Positions 26,401-35,488 of a stretch of 64,000 bases of DNA are shown here, piece by piece. The notes beneath the pieces were generated by a model. It saw only the letters and a program-made list of their open reading frames with translations. It did no database searches and had not been told where the DNA came from. Source of the DNA: Saprospiraceae bacterium. GTDB lineage: Bacteria > Bacteroidota > Bacteroidia > Chitinophagales > Saprospiraceae. A program made the position numbers and the translations under genes. Each line of letters starts with the position of its first letter. Position 1 is the first letter of the stretch. The stretch lies in the NCBI GenBank assembly GCA_019638455.1, contig JAHBTU010000001.1, positions 201,501 to 265,500 of the forward strand. Direction: 5' to 3'.

Positions 26401-28007
26401 CCATTGGGGCCTGTCCAAGCAAACTGTGGGCTGTTGGCATTGGTGGTCGTTGTCAGCGTTGCGTTGTTGGCAGTGCAAGTGAGCACGCCATCGGACGTGG
26501 TGACAGCGGGCGGTGTGTTGTTGCCCACCACGAGCGTGGTATCGGTGCGAGAGCAGCCGTTAGCGGTGTTTGTCACCTTCAAGGTGTATGTTCCCACCGC
26601 ATTTACGGTTGGTGTCAGGGTGTTGCCACCCGACACGATGTTGCCGCCATTGGAGGCCGTCCAGAGATAAGTGATGTTTTGCCCTGCCGAGCCGCTGCCT
26701 TGCAGCACGGCGCTGGGCTGGGCGCAAGTGACCGTGCTTTGAGGCCCGGCATCCGCGTCTGGCAGGTTGATGGTGGCCGTGACGAGGGTGTTGGCAAAAG
26801 ACACGCAGTTGGTGATGGTGCTGCGTACTTGCAACGAGTAGGTGCCTCCCGCGTTCACAGTTGGCGTGAGGGTGTTGGCTCCCGACACGATGTTTCCGCC
26901 GCCCGATGCGGTCCATTGATACACGAATTCGTCGCCTTGGCTGGAGTTGGTCGCATCCAATTCGATGACGGGTTGCAGACAGGTGATGACTGGTGGGGGC
27001 GCGACACTCGCGGTCGGATACACCACCGGAGCCATATTGACCAGCAGGGTCTTCGTGCAGGTGTTTGCGTCTGTGACGGTCACGGTATAGTTGCCGGCTC
27101 CGCCAGTCACTGTTGGTCCGGCTTGCCCGTTGCTCCATACATAGGTATAATTGGACGACCAGCCGCCTACTCCTTCCACGGTGGTGGTGCCTGCGATGCC
27201 ACATCCGACGGGAGTTTGGTCCACCATGACCAAATCCAAAGGTTCCGAGGGGCCTTCTACCTCAATGGGGCCAGTTTCGCCGGGCCAGCCATTGCTGGAT
27301 GTGATGGAGCAGGAATAGGTGCCCGCTGGGATGTTGTTCAGGTCTTGGGTGGTAGCGCCATTCGACCATTGGTATGTGTAGGGTGGGTTGCCGCCAGAGG
27401 GTGTGATGTCAATGGAGCCAGTGTTGGTGCCGTAGCATTTGACAGACTTCACGTTATTCACGGTAACATTAACTATCAAAGGGGGGCAGGTGTTTTCACG
27501 AGCAGCCCACAAGCCTTCCATGCCTTGTTGGCCTACTTCATAGACCTTTTTGTTGGCTGGACAAACCATGTAGATGGTGGGGTAGTAGGCTACCGCATAT
27601 TGCGCCCGCACAGTGTGCGATTCCACGATTGGGTAGGGGGTGCCGTCCACCCAGTTGCCTTGTGTGCCGCCCACACAGCCTGCGGGGCCATACAGGCAGG
27701 CGGTATTGGTGTTGGCATCGCCTTCAATGAAAAACACAAATGCCTCATCGGTGCCGGGAGGCCCGTAGGTGTTCCACAGATTCGCCAAAGCGTGCGTGTT
27801 ATGATAGTTCCAACACGGCCCGCACCATGTGGCAGAGAAGTCAATATACACCGTCTTGCCTTGGTCGAGCAGGTTGTAAAGATTCCAAGAGTTGCCATTC
27901 AAGTCGGTGACGGTAAAATTGGGGGCAGTACTGCCGGGCGGCAATTGCGAATAAGCAACCGATGAGCCAGCAAAGCAGAGGGCGAGCAAGAGTAAGACTC
28001 TTTTCAT
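23448..28007 (-). CDS. Giant T9SS protein with thioredoxin domain and SprB/PKD/HYR repeats
   Basis: 1519 residues. Signal peptide 1-21 (LLLLALCFAGSSVAYSQ), then a thioredoxin/redoxin domain with the active-site motif WCGPC at 61-65 and a cis-Pro stretch (AYYPTIYMV). From about 190 follow many repeats: SprB-type units (C-x-G-x2-x-G...PYTYxWSNG...LxxGxYxVTVTDxxGC), at least five PKD/Ig-like units (TPTVNAxGTY), and an HYR segment (PTVTCPSNLSRCADD). It ends in a type A T9SS sorting domain (MQPNPTGG...VRKLVVNR). Predicted to be exported and surface-bound. SprB-type repeats are known from gliding adhesins; the thioredoxin head suggests oxidoreductase or disulfide work outside the cell. Confidence 0.92.
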   Translation of the reverse strand: MKRVLLLLALCFAGSSVAYSQLPPGSTAPNFTVTDLNGNSWNLYNLLDQGKTVYIDFSATWCGPCWNYHNTHALANLWNTYGPPGTDEAFVFFIEGDANTNTACLYGPAGCVGGTQGNWVDGTPYPIVESHTVRAQYAVAYYPTIYMVCPANKKVYEVGQQGMEGLWAARENTCPPLIVNVTVNNVKSVKCYGTNTGSIDITPSGGNPPYTYQWSNGATTQDLNNIPAGTYSCSITSSNGWPGETGPIEVEGPSEPLDLVMVDQTPVGCGIAGTTTVEGVGGWSSNYTYVWSNGQAGPTVTGGAGNYTVTVTDANTCTKTLLVNMAPVVYPTASVAPPPVITCLQPVIELDATNSSQGDEFVYQWTASGGGNIVSGANTLTPTVNAGGTYSLQVRSTITNCVSFANTLVTATINLPDADAGPQSTVTCAQPSAVLQGSGSAGQNITYLWTASNGGNIVSGGNTLTPTVNAVGTYTLKVTNTANGCSRTDTTLVVGNNTPPAVTTSDGVLTCTANNATLTTTTNANSPQFAWTGPNGYSSSEQSPTVTVSGSYNLVLTDNNTGCTNTAVATVTTNTAPPGASANGGTLTCVVNNVTLSGASPDTSATFAWTGPNGYTSSLQNPTVNAAGQYILTATSQVNGCTSSANATVALNNTPPAASASTPGNLNCNTQQVQLSGAGSSQGQQFTYQWTTSNGNIVSGGNTLTPVVDAVGTYNLLVTNTENGCSSTASTNVAQSASVTANIGAQSNITCHGLANGSASVVYGGGNGNFTFNWSNGSNNATLSNVPAGTYFVTVTDGENCTASASVVLSQPSPLEANASATAQSANEVNDGTATANPTGGSPAYEYAWSNGQTTQTITDLAPGSYSVTITDANGCTDVETVTVNSFNCALAASISATNATCFGANNGTATVSLSGAAEPVVYDWSNGASSPSVSNLAPGLYSVTLVDDNNCPASLSVNITEPAALEANATATHESAAGANDGTASANPTGGTGSVSYQWNNDATTQSISGLAPGNYSVTVTDENGCTDEQTVVVNSFNCIIAVQTSISNVTCAGSNNGAVTVSLTGGTAPFTYLWSNGGNTATISNLTGGEYSVSVTDVNGCQVLASATVSEPEPFSGWTVETTHPSCANEATGTATVSINGGTMPYEFTWNNGQTSNTAINLVAGNYTVMVVDQNGCNTSTIVALVALDNVPPTVAVQNATLPLNASGLATVTLSALAAQVSDNCGVASSSISPNTFNCAQLGQHEVTVTVTDQSGLTSTATAIVTIVDNSAPTVTCPSNLSRCADDNLVSYGAPVAVDNCLGNGGTWKLENGLPSGAVFPIGTTTQTYSYTDDGGNVGTCTFTVTIFEPVALEIVAVADDVNSQGVGAIDITASGGTAPYTFKWTKDGAYFSDSEDLSGLSEGVYSVVVTDANGCEIVKESIVVGNTVGTKEPAWLKGVRMQPNPTGGLTRVLFSQIPASTLEISVTDATGRILLAHISEGQYEISLDCSTLPDGMYIVRFRTGAEVGVRKLVVNR

Positions 28008-28048
28008 AGGCGGTGAACAGGTTGTTAGATGTATGAAAAATTGCGCAG

Positions 28049-28056
28049 CGAAAGTA
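28049..28056 (-). promoter_or_regulatory. -7-like promoter box for the giant T9SS gene
   Basis: On the minus strand TACTTTCG, a TAnnTTTG-type Bacteroidota box, 41 nt upstream of the ATG at 28007. A -33 TTG at ideal spacing is not evident. Confidence 0.4.
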
Positions 28057-28209
28057 GGGAACGTTGCAAGTATTTTACCCTGTTCGAAAAATAATTCTCA
28101 ACAGCGACGCGAAGGCGACAGAATTTGCTTTGCAAACCACTAAATTTGCTCTGATTTAATTTGACTTGCCCGCCGCGACAAGTCCATTTCTTTACAAAGC
28201 GACAAGACC

Positions 28210-28740
28210 ATGAACAATCCTTGGCATCAAGTACCCATAGGCAAACGCGCCCCTGAAATAGTGACTGGCATCATCGAAATCCCGAAGGGTAGCCGCGCCA
28301 AATACGAACTGGATAAAGATACCGGTATGCTACGCCTCGACCGCGTGCTGTATTCCTCCTTCTACTACCCCGCCAACTATGGCTTCATTCCGCAAACCTT
28401 CTGCGACGACGACGACCCGCTCGACATCCTGATTCTCTCCCAAATTGATTTTGTGCCTCTGTGCCTCGTGGAGGCGCGCGTCATCGGTGTCATGCAAATG
28501 CTCGACAACGGGGAGGCCGACGACAAAATCATCGCCGTGGCCGCCCACGATGTGGCGGTCAATCATATCCGAAGCATGGACGAACTGCCGCCGCATTTCA
28601 CCCTCGAACTCCGCCATTTTTTCGAGGAATACAAAAGGCTGGAGAAAAAAACGGTCGTGGTGGAAAACTTTCAAGACACGGCAAAAGCCCATCGAATTGT
28701 TCAGCAAAGCATAGAGGACTACGCCCGCAAGTTCAAATAG
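28210..28740 (+). CDS. ppa: Inorganic pyrophosphatase (family I)
   Basis: Hydrolyses pyrophosphate to phosphate in the cytoplasm, pulling biosynthetic reactions forward. 176 residues, normal for the bacterial enzyme. Typical stretches: [38 protein letters not shown], the metal-binding signature [11 protein letters not shown], and [14 protein letters not shown] start at 28210. It stands alone between the large T9SS gene (divergent) and a receptor gene. Confidence 0.96.
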   Translation: MNNPWHQVPIGKRAPEIVTGIIEIPKGSRAKYELDKDTGMLRLDRVLYSSFYYPANYGFIPQTFCDDDDPLDILILSQIDFVPLCLVEARVIGVMQMLDNGEADDKIIAVAAHDVAVNHIRSMDELPPHFTLELRHFFEEYKRLEKKTVVVENFQDTAKAHRIVQQSIEDYARKFK

Positions 28741-28957
28741 AGCGGGTTGGAAAGCCCCCCCCACGGGTTGGGATTGCCTCCGCAGCCGAGCCTTCCCTGC
28801 AACCTTTTCTTCGCCGAAGGTGTCATTCACGCATTTGCGTGTTCGCTATTCGTTTGCCCCAATTTATTCGCACATCACCACAATCTGTCCCGATCCGTCG
28901 GAATTCCCCAGTTATCACATCGTGCCTGCACACACACTTCCGTTTGCTTTGCTCATA

Positions 28958-31366
28958 ATGAAAAAAACACTTCTGCTACTAGCGCTTTGCTGCGCATCGC
29001 TCGCTTCGTTTTCCCAAGTTGCCATCAGCGGCAAAGTCGCCGACGAAAGCCAACAACCCCTTGGCTTTGCCACCATCGCCCTCGTAAATGCACAGGACTC
29101 GCAATTGGTCAAAGGCACCTTGTCCGACGAACACGGCCTGTTTTCGATTGCCAACGTACCGCCCGGCCAATACCGGGTGCTCACTAATCTGGTCGGTTAT
29201 GCCACCCAATATACCGAGCCATTCACCGTGCAGGCCGACAGCAAAAACGTGACCGCCGACATCACACTACGACCCGCCGAGAATATGTTGGGAGAGGCAG
29301 TAGTGGTGGCTAAGCGCCCCTTGTTCGAGCAAAAGCCTGACCGCCTCATCATGAACGTGAGCGACAGCCCGGTGGCAAGCGGTGGCTCCGCCCTCGAAAT
29401 GTTGCAAAAAATGCCCGGCGTGTTGGTCGTGCAAGACCGCGTCACATTGGCCGGAAATGCGAACGTGCAAATCTGGATTGACGGCAAGCCTTCCCAATAT
29501 GCCGATATGAACGCGGTGCTGCGCGACCTGCCCGGCGACCAGATTGACCGCATCGAACTCATCACGCAGCCCGGCGCGCAATTCGACGCGGCGGGCGGCT
29601 CCATCATCAACATCATCTTAAAACGCAACGCCAACCTCGGATTCAATGGCACGGCTGCCCTTACCACAGGCGGCAGCATCTATGACCAGACCGACGCGGG
29701 CACCGACGACCGCGCCTATTATCGCGTCAACCCCTCCTTGTCGCTCAATTATCGCAAGGGGCAGTGGAACCTTTTCGGCTCCTACAGCTACTTGCACCGC
29801 ACCTCCTTTTCGGTCATCAACGTCAAGCGTTTCATCGGAGAGGAAGTGTACGCGCAGCGCAACTACAACCCTTCCACTTGGGAGGTGCACAACTACCGTT
29901 TTGGCGCCGATTTTTTTGCCACTCCCAAAACGACCGTTGGGGTGTTGTTGCGCGGCTTCGACCGTACGGGCGACAGCCGCGCCAACAACGTGACCGATGT
30001 GTTCAATCAAGACCAAAGCCAACTCATCGGCTCTTTCACCACGCTGAACGACACTCGCTCCGCTCGAAGCAATTTCTTCGGAAACGCCAACGTGCGCCAT
30101 GAGTTCGATGCCAAAACAGGCCACACGCTCAACCTCGATTTCGATTACAGCCAATATCAAATCAACAACGTCAGCCGGCTCAACATTTTCCAAAACGAGC
30201 TCGGCAGCCCTGAATCCCGCTCCGAACAACTGCTCGACCAACCCATCCAAATCTATGTGGGCAAGGTGGACTACTCCCTCCCGCTCGACTCGACCTTCAA
30301 GGCCGACATCGGTGCCAAATCGAGTTTCGCCACCATTGACAACGACCTCAAATTCCTGCGCGGCAGCACCATTGACCCCGGCCAGTCCAACGATTTTCTC
30401 TACAAGGAAAACATCAACGCAGGCTATCTGAACTTGTCGAAAAAACTCGCCCGCTTCGACTTGAACGCCGGCATTCGCACAGAACAGACCATCATTTCAG
30501 GCGAAACCGCCGGCAAGACCGTGCTCGACCGCAACTACTTGCAGTGGTTCCCCAGCGCCAGCGCCCTTTACAAATTTGGGCCACATTTTGGCCTCCAGTC
30601 TTCATACAGCCGCAGGGTCAATCGCCCCGGCTTTCAGCAGCAAAACCCCTTTGCGTTCTTCATTGACTCACTCACCTTCCAACAGGGCAACCCGACCCTA
30701 CGCCCCGAAATCAGCAACAATGCCCAACTCGCACTCACTTACGACAATCAGCCCTTCATCCGCATTTCCTACTCAAAAACCGATGACGTCATCATCAACA
30801 ACGCCCCGCGACTGGAAGGCACCAAGACGTTCACCACTGCCGCCAATTTGGCGACATACAATCGTTGGGCTTTTGAACTGAATTTCCCCATCAAATACAA
30901 AAAACTGATTGACGGATTTGGCGGAAACCAGTTCATCCTCAACGCTTACGATGCCGAATATCTGGACACGCGATTCCAGCGAAGCAAATGGAACTGGCTG
31001 GCCTACTGGCAAGTGAACGTGAACTTGCCCGCCGAATTCAAAATCGAGCTCGGCGGCTGGTACATGACCAAGTTCTTGGACGAATTCTTCGACATTGGCG
31101 CTATGGGCGGGCTGAATTTGGGGGTGTCGAAGACCTTCTGGGACAAACGCGGCAGACTCTCCCTTTCCCTGAACGACATCCTTTACACCCAATTCTCCAA
31201 CGTCTATGTGAACTATGCCAACATCGAAGTGGATTTTTTGCAGCGCAATGATACGCGCAATGCCCGCCTGACGTTCAGTTACCGATTTGGCAACACTGAC
31301 CTCAAGGGCGCTCGCCGGCGCGACACGAGCTCCGACACCGAGACATCAAGGGTGAAGGTCGAATAA
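28958..31366 (+). CDS. Outer-membrane beta-barrel receptor with carboxypeptidase-regulatory-like N-terminus
   Basis: 802 residues from ATG 28958 (signal MKKTLLLLALCCASLASFSQ). Residues about 21-105 form a CarboxypepD_reg-like Ig domain (ISGKVADESQQPLGFATIAL). A plug-like domain follows (MLQKMPGVLVVQDRVTL, VLRDLPGDQIDRIELI, AGGSIINIILKRNANLG), then a long beta-barrel with alternating aromatic strands to the C-terminus. This is the TonB-dependent-receptor-like outer membrane beta-barrel family; no TonB box was identified. Likely an importer or signalling receptor in the outer membrane; substrate unknown. Confidence 0.88.
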   Translation: MKKTLLLLALCCASLASFSQVAISGKVADESQQPLGFATIALVNAQDSQLVKGTLSDEHGLFSIANVPPGQYRVLTNLVGYATQYTEPFTVQADSKNVTADITLRPAENMLGEAVVVAKRPLFEQKPDRLIMNVSDSPVASGGSALEMLQKMPGVLVVQDRVTLAGNANVQIWIDGKPSQYADMNAVLRDLPGDQIDRIELITQPGAQFDAAGGSIINIILKRNANLGFNGTAALTTGGSIYDQTDAGTDDRAYYRVNPSLSLNYRKGQWNLFGSYSYLHRTSFSVINVKRFIGEEVYAQRNYNPSTWEVHNYRFGADFFATPKTTVGVLLRGFDRTGDSRANNVTDVFNQDQSQLIGSFTTLNDTRSARSNFFGNANVRHEFDAKTGHTLNLDFDYSQYQINNVSRLNIFQNELGSPESRSEQLLDQPIQIYVGKVDYSLPLDSTFKADIGAKSSFATIDNDLKFLRGSTIDPGQSNDFLYKENINAGYLNLSKKLARFDLNAGIRTEQTIISGETAGKTVLDRNYLQWFPSASALYKFGPHFGLQSSYSRRVNRPGFQQQNPFAFFIDSLTFQQGNPTLRPEISNNAQLALTYDNQPFIRISYSKTDDVIINNAPRLEGTKTFTTAANLATYNRWAFELNFPIKYKKLIDGFGGNQFILNAYDAEYLDTRFQRSKWNWLAYWQVNVNLPAEFKIELGGWYMTKFLDEFFDIGAMGGLNLGVSKTFWDKRGRLSLSLNDILYTQFSNVYVNYANIEVDFLQRNDTRNARLTFSYRFGNTDLKGARRRDTSSDTETSRVKVE

Positions 31367-31453
31367 AGGAATAGCCGCTCCGCTCTCAAAAAGGTGCTCA
31401 AGTGCTTGTCAGCCCGACAATTGAAAAAGACCTTCGATTTTGAATCGCTCAGT

Positions 31454-32368
31454 ATGGAAAACCTAACAAGACGACTTGCCGTGGTGGAGCAAATGGCTCG
31501 CGCCTCGAAGCTGCGGCGACTGGTGTCGCATCCCTTCAAATATCTTTTCGGCGTGGGATTTAGGAACCTCGTTTACCCTTTCACCCAGAAAGGCATCTTG
31601 GTGAGGGCGAGGACGTTCTTTGGCAGGGATATGCACGTTGCTTTGCCTGCGGGCACCGATATCTACCTGACCGGCGGGAAATCGCACGACTCCGAAATTC
31701 GACTGGCCAAGTTCATCATTGACCAGTTGTCATCTGGCGACACCTTCGTGGACGTAGGGGCGCATTTTGGGTATTTTTCGCTTTTGGCTTCCAAAATACT
31801 GGGAAGCAACGGGCGCGTTTTTTCGTTCGAGGCTTCAAAAAACAATTTCGCTGTGTTGCGCCAAAACACGCAGCTCAGCCACAATATCCGTTGCTTTCAC
31901 AAAGCAGTGTCCGACACAAGCGAACCCATTCAGTTTTTTGAATTCCCAGTCTTGTTTTCTGAATACAACACGCTCGATGCGACCCAATTTGAAAACGAAA
32001 AATGGTTTGCAAAATATAAACCCGAAAGAAACATCGTGGAAGCACTAACTTTGGACGAGTTCGTGGAGAGCGAGCAATTGCAGCCCAAAATCGTGAAAAT
32101 TGACGTGGAAGGAGCAGAACACCGGGTGCTGCAAGGCATGAAAAAATGGCTCGACACCAATCGAGACGGCTTCATCGTGATGGAATATCTAAGCCCTGAA
32201 AGGCACAACACGGAACACAAAAAAGCCGCAGAGTGGATGCGACAGAAAGGTTATGGAACCTTTTTGCTCGACAAAGATGGCCAGTTGGAAAAAGTGGAGG
32301 ATTTGGACACTCATTTGCGGCTTCAAAACGCCGAGTCCGACAACCTGATTTTCAAAAAAACAAACTGA
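31454..32368 (+). CDS. FkbM-family SAM-dependent methyltransferase
   Basis: 304 residues from ATG 31454; a GTG at 31394 is an alternative. SAM-binding motif TFVDVGAHFGYFSLLASKIL, then VFSFEASKNNFAVLRQN, and the FkbM-typical PKIVKIDVEGAEHRVLQGM and GFIVMEYLSPER. Such enzymes O-methylate sugars, polysaccharides or natural products. The lipoprotein gene begins 7 nt after its stop, so the two are probably co-transcribed. Confidence 0.9.
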   Translation: MENLTRRLAVVEQMARASKLRRLVSHPFKYLFGVGFRNLVYPFTQKGILVRARTFFGRDMHVALPAGTDIYLTGGKSHDSEIRLAKFIIDQLSSGDTFVDVGAHFGYFSLLASKILGSNGRVFSFEASKNNFAVLRQNTQLSHNIRCFHKAVSDTSEPIQFFEFPVLFSEYNTLDATQFENEKWFAKYKPERNIVEALTLDEFVESEQLQPKIVKIDVEGAEHRVLQGMKKWLDTNRDGFIVMEYLSPERHNTEHKKAAEWMRQKGYGTFLLDKDGQLEKVEDLDTHLRLQNAESDNLIFKKTN

Positions 32369-32375
32369 CACCCTC

Positions 32376-32921
32376 ATGGCGCGTTCATTACCCAAAAAAA
32401 TCGGCCTCATGGCGATGCTCTTTTGTTGTGGCCTATTCGGTAGCTGCGTGAAAGAAGAACTCAGCGGCTACACTGGGCCGGGCAAACGCCCCGTGTATGT
32501 GCCGTTTTCTGCCCTCGACGACATCAAGAACTTGCCGCCCCAGCCGATTGGCCTCACCGGTACGATTTTTCTGCGCGACACGCTCTTTTTCATGTTGGAG
32601 CAGCGAAAAGGCATCCATGTGTTCAATATCAAAGACTCCTCGAACACCGTCAGCCTGACGTTCATCCAGATTCCTGCCGTCACCGATTTCACCATCACGG
32701 GCAACCGGCTCTACGCGGATAGCTGGCGAGACCTGCTCACCATTGACATCAGCAATTTGCTCGATGCCCGACTGCTCACCCGACAGCCGGATGTGTTTTC
32801 CCCCGTCCTCTATCCGCTGCTCTACAACGGGTATTTCGAGTGCGTGGACGAATCCCGGGGCGCGATAGTGGATTGGGTTGACGCCGATTTGGAAAATGCC
32901 CTCTGCCGCACGGTCAACTAA
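32376..32921 (+). CDS. Lipoprotein with LVIVD-like propeller repeats (short)
   Basis: 181 residues. Lipoprotein signal MLFCCGLFGSC with cysteine near 24. The remainder contains strands typical of LVIVD-type beta-propeller repeats (KGIHVFNIKDSSN..., RLYADSWRDLLTIDISN). It is short for a full propeller, so it may be a single-sheet relative or a truncated one. Function unknown. It directly follows the FkbM gene. Confidence 0.7.
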   Translation: MARSLPKKIGLMAMLFCCGLFGSCVKEELSGYTGPGKRPVYVPFSALDDIKNLPPQPIGLTGTIFLRDTLFFMLEQRKGIHVFNIKDSSNTVSLTFIQIPAVTDFTITGNRLYADSWRDLLTIDISNLLDARLLTRQPDVFSPVLYPLLYNGYFECVDESRGAIVDWVDADLENALCRTVN

Positions 32922-33011
32922 ACCAAATGGGCGAGACCCCGCGCCCTTTTCCGCGCTTCACGTCGTCAGGTTTTTTTTTGACACGCTCAGTTTTTACGAC
33001 GAATCAAGGTT

Positions 33012-34595
33012 TCATTTCTCCTGTTGCAATGCTTCAATCGTGCTCGACGGCAGTTGGGCAATGTCGAGAATCATCAGCCCGTCGAGGCAGTCGGCAAAGT
33101 TTGGGTCCACGTTGAAGGCGATGAATTTCGCGTTCTGGCGCAGATACTGCCGGAACAGCACAGGCACCTTGAAATGAGCGGGCTCTATGGTTTCCACGAG
33201 GCTTTCGAGCGCATCGAACTCGCCGCGCAGCTGTTCCGCCAAAAGACGAGTATCCACCGATTTGATGTTGGCTCTGAAAGGCTTGCGCGGCTCCACCAGC
33301 GCGGCAAGTTTTTTGTCGAAAAAGAAGCGCCGCACAAACTCCACGATAATCGCTTTGGAAGCGTCAGAATAATCCTTGCTGATGCTGACGGGGCCGTAGA
33401 GGTAGCGATATTGAGGGTTGGCCAGCAAAAAATGCAGGATGCCCTTCCAGAGCAAAAAAAGCGGCAGCCGATGCTTTTGGTATTCCGGCGTGACGTAGGA
33501 GCGCCCCAACTCCACGGCATCTTGCAAGATGGGGTAAAACCCTTTTTTTATTTTGAACAAGCTATTGATATAGAAGCCGTTGACCCCGAATCGGCGAAAA
33601 ATGAGGTCGCCCTGCCCCAATCGGTATCCCCCTACGATTTTCCGCTCCGTGCGGTCCCAAATCAACAACTGCAAATAATAGAGGTCGTATTCGTCAAGGT
33701 CGCGCGGCTTGCCCGTGCCCTCGCCAGCGGCGCGAAAAGTGAGCTCGCGCAATCGAGCAACTTCGAATATGGTGTTGGGCAAGGCGCTGAACGGCGCGAC
33801 GAACACATCGAACTGGCCGCGCGAGGTGATTTTGCAGGTTGGCGGCAATGCCTCGATTTCGGCGGCGACCATATCAGGATTGACAGGCGCTGCAATCGGC
33901 TGCTGGCGCTCCGATTTTTCTTGCGCGAAGAGTTCGGGGCTGACATCGAAAGACGAGCCGAGCGAAAAGATTTTTGCCTGCAAGAACTTGCCCCACAAGC
34001 GCGTCTTTGAAAACGAGGCAATGTCGTCGGGCGTGATGGCATTGCCCACCCTGACATTGATGCGCACAGGCTCGGTGGTGAACTGGTAAGGCAGGCCGGG
34101 AATGGCCTTGCGCAAGTAGCCACCCGGCAGATGGTCGGCCTGCAAGTGGATAGGGATAATGGTTTGTTGCGCCTTGCGGAGTTGTTTGAGAATTTGCTGG
34201 CGCAAAAGATTTTTTCCAAAATGGCTCAGCGGGTTGTCGGAGAAGTCAATCGGCAAGGCAACCGCTTCACCTTTTTTGACCGACTTGGCGATTTTTTTAA
34301 AAAAATTGACTTGCAACAATCGGTCGGTCAACTTGCCTCGCAAAGGACGTATCGCTATGGCTTTCAGCACCTTGGGCGGCGGGGTAGGGTAGGGGTACAC
34401 AATTTTCACCGTCTCGGCGTGTTCGCCCAAAAGTGCGAGCATCAGCCACTCGTCAAGCCCCGGCAGGAGCTGATTGCAAACGAACACGGCACCCCGATTT
34501 TTTGTCAACAACTTGCGGTCATATTCATCAAGGTCAAGCGTGACTTTGGCGCGGGCGAGCTTGGACTGGGCGAGGCGCGATAAATCGGTGTTCAT
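33012..34595 (-). CDS. Two-domain acyltransferase, OlsF-like (aminolipid synthesis)
   Basis: 527 residues. The C-terminal half (about 255-420) is a GNAT-type N-acyltransferase like OlsB/GlsB: LRELTFRAAGEGTG, YDLYYLQLLIWDRTERKIVGGYRLG, INSLFKI, VELGRSYVTPEYQKHRLPLFLLWKG. The N-terminal half (about 30-210) resembles a lysophospholipid O-acyltransferase (VFVCNQLLPGLDEWL, VALPIDFSDNP). This is the arrangement of the bifunctional OlsF enzymes that make ornithine or related aminolipids. The expected HX4D catalytic motif seems to be replaced by NQLLPGLD. Membrane-associated. A marC-type gene lies 27 nt upstream on the same strand. Confidence 0.78.
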   Translation of the reverse strand: MNTDLSRLAQSKLARAKVTLDLDEYDRKLLTKNRGAVFVCNQLLPGLDEWLMLALLGEHAETVKIVYPYPTPPPKVLKAIAIRPLRGKLTDRLLQVNFFKKIAKSVKKGEAVALPIDFSDNPLSHFGKNLLRQQILKQLRKAQQTIIPIHLQADHLPGGYLRKAIPGLPYQFTTEPVRINVRVGNAITPDDIASFSKTRLWGKFLQAKIFSLGSSFDVSPELFAQEKSERQQPIAAPVNPDMVAAEIEALPPTCKITSRGQFDVFVAPFSALPNTIFEVARLRELTFRAAGEGTGKPRDLDEYDLYYLQLLIWDRTERKIVGGYRLGQGDLIFRRFGVNGFYINSLFKIKKGFYPILQDAVELGRSYVTPEYQKHRLPLFLLWKGILHFLLANPQYRYLYGPVSISKDYSDASKAIIVEFVRRFFFDKKLAALVEPRKPFRANIKSVDTRLLAEQLRGEFDALESLVETIEPAHFKVPVLFRQYLRQNAKFIAFNVDPNFADCLDGLMILDIAQLPSSTIEALQQEK

Positions 34596-34622
34596 AATTT
34601 TACGATTAGACTGTTAACATTG

Positions 34623-35249
34623 TTATCGCATCTCAAGCACCAAATGCACCAACCCATCCACGATGAACTGCACCCCAATGGCAATGACGATGAAACCCAT
34701 GATGCGGGCAATGGCATTGAGGCCACCCGCGCCAAACACCCGGAACAGGAAAGGCGCCACGCGCAAACACACCCACACCAACACCGTGACGGCCAGTATC
34801 GCCGACAAAATCATGGAGCGCTCGCTCCACTCCGGGTGCTGGCTGAACTGCGTGATGAGATATGAAATGCTGCCCGGCCCCGACAACAATGGCATGGCGA
34901 GCGGCGAAAAAGCAATGTCGGTGCGTTCCTCTGCCTGTTTTTCCGCTTCTTTGTCGTAGCCGCGCCTACGAGTGAAGCGTCCCGACATGAGGCCAAAACC
35001 GCTGATGAGCAGCGTCATGCCGCCTGCGATGCGCAGCGAGTGCACGGTGAGGCCGAAGAAACTGAGGATATAGCTGCCTGCCAGAAAAAAACTGACCAGA
35101 ATCAGCAAGAAATAAAGGCTGGTCATCAGCGCGATTTTGTTGCGTTCGGGGCGCGGTCGGTCGCCTGTCATGGCGACGTAAACAGGTATGGCGCCGGGCG
35201 GGTCCACAATGGAAAAGAGCGAGAAGAGCGTGGCGAGGAAAAATTCCAT
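34623..35249 (-). CDS. MarC/UPF0056-family membrane protein
   Basis: 208 residues with six predicted membrane helices; family signatures are FSIVDPPGAIPVYVAMT near the N-terminus, IAGGMTLLISGFGLM, AMPLLSGPGSISYLI and ARIMGFIVIAIGVQF. Function of the family is unresolved despite its name. A TAnnTTTG box (TACATTTG, 35269-35276 minus) lies 19 nt upstream. Followed by the OlsF-like gene, probably in one transcript. Confidence 0.92.
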   Translation of the reverse strand: MEFFLATLFSLFSIVDPPGAIPVYVAMTGDRPRPERNKIALMTSLYFLLILVSFFLAGSYILSFFGLTVHSLRIAGGMTLLISGFGLMSGRFTRRRGYDKEAEKQAEERTDIAFSPLAMPLLSGPGSISYLITQFSQHPEWSERSMILSAILAVTVLVWVCLRVAPFLFRVFGAGGLNAIARIMGFIVIAIGVQFIVDGLVHLVLEMR

Positions 35250-35268
35250 GTTGCAGTGTCAATAAGGG

Positions 35269-35276
35269 CAAATGTA
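35269..35276 (-). promoter_or_regulatory. -7 promoter box for the marC/olsF-like unit
   Basis: Minus-strand TACATTTG fits the Bacteroidota TAnnTTTG box exactly and lies 19 nt before the ATG at 35249. Confidence 0.5.
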
Positions 35277-35488
35277 AGGAGCCGCCGGATAACGCGCCAT
35301 GATTCCATTTTTGCGACACACACTCTTTTTTCCCAATTCCTTTTATCGGCATATTTTCGCCCATCAATTTCACGTTTTTTCACTGTTAAAATTTACAAAA
35401 AATAATCAGTGGGCGAATAGCCGCCAGTCGGAGCGGCGTTCGTTTGCCAATCGAAATCCCAACTTTCATATCAAAAATCAATTTCAAC

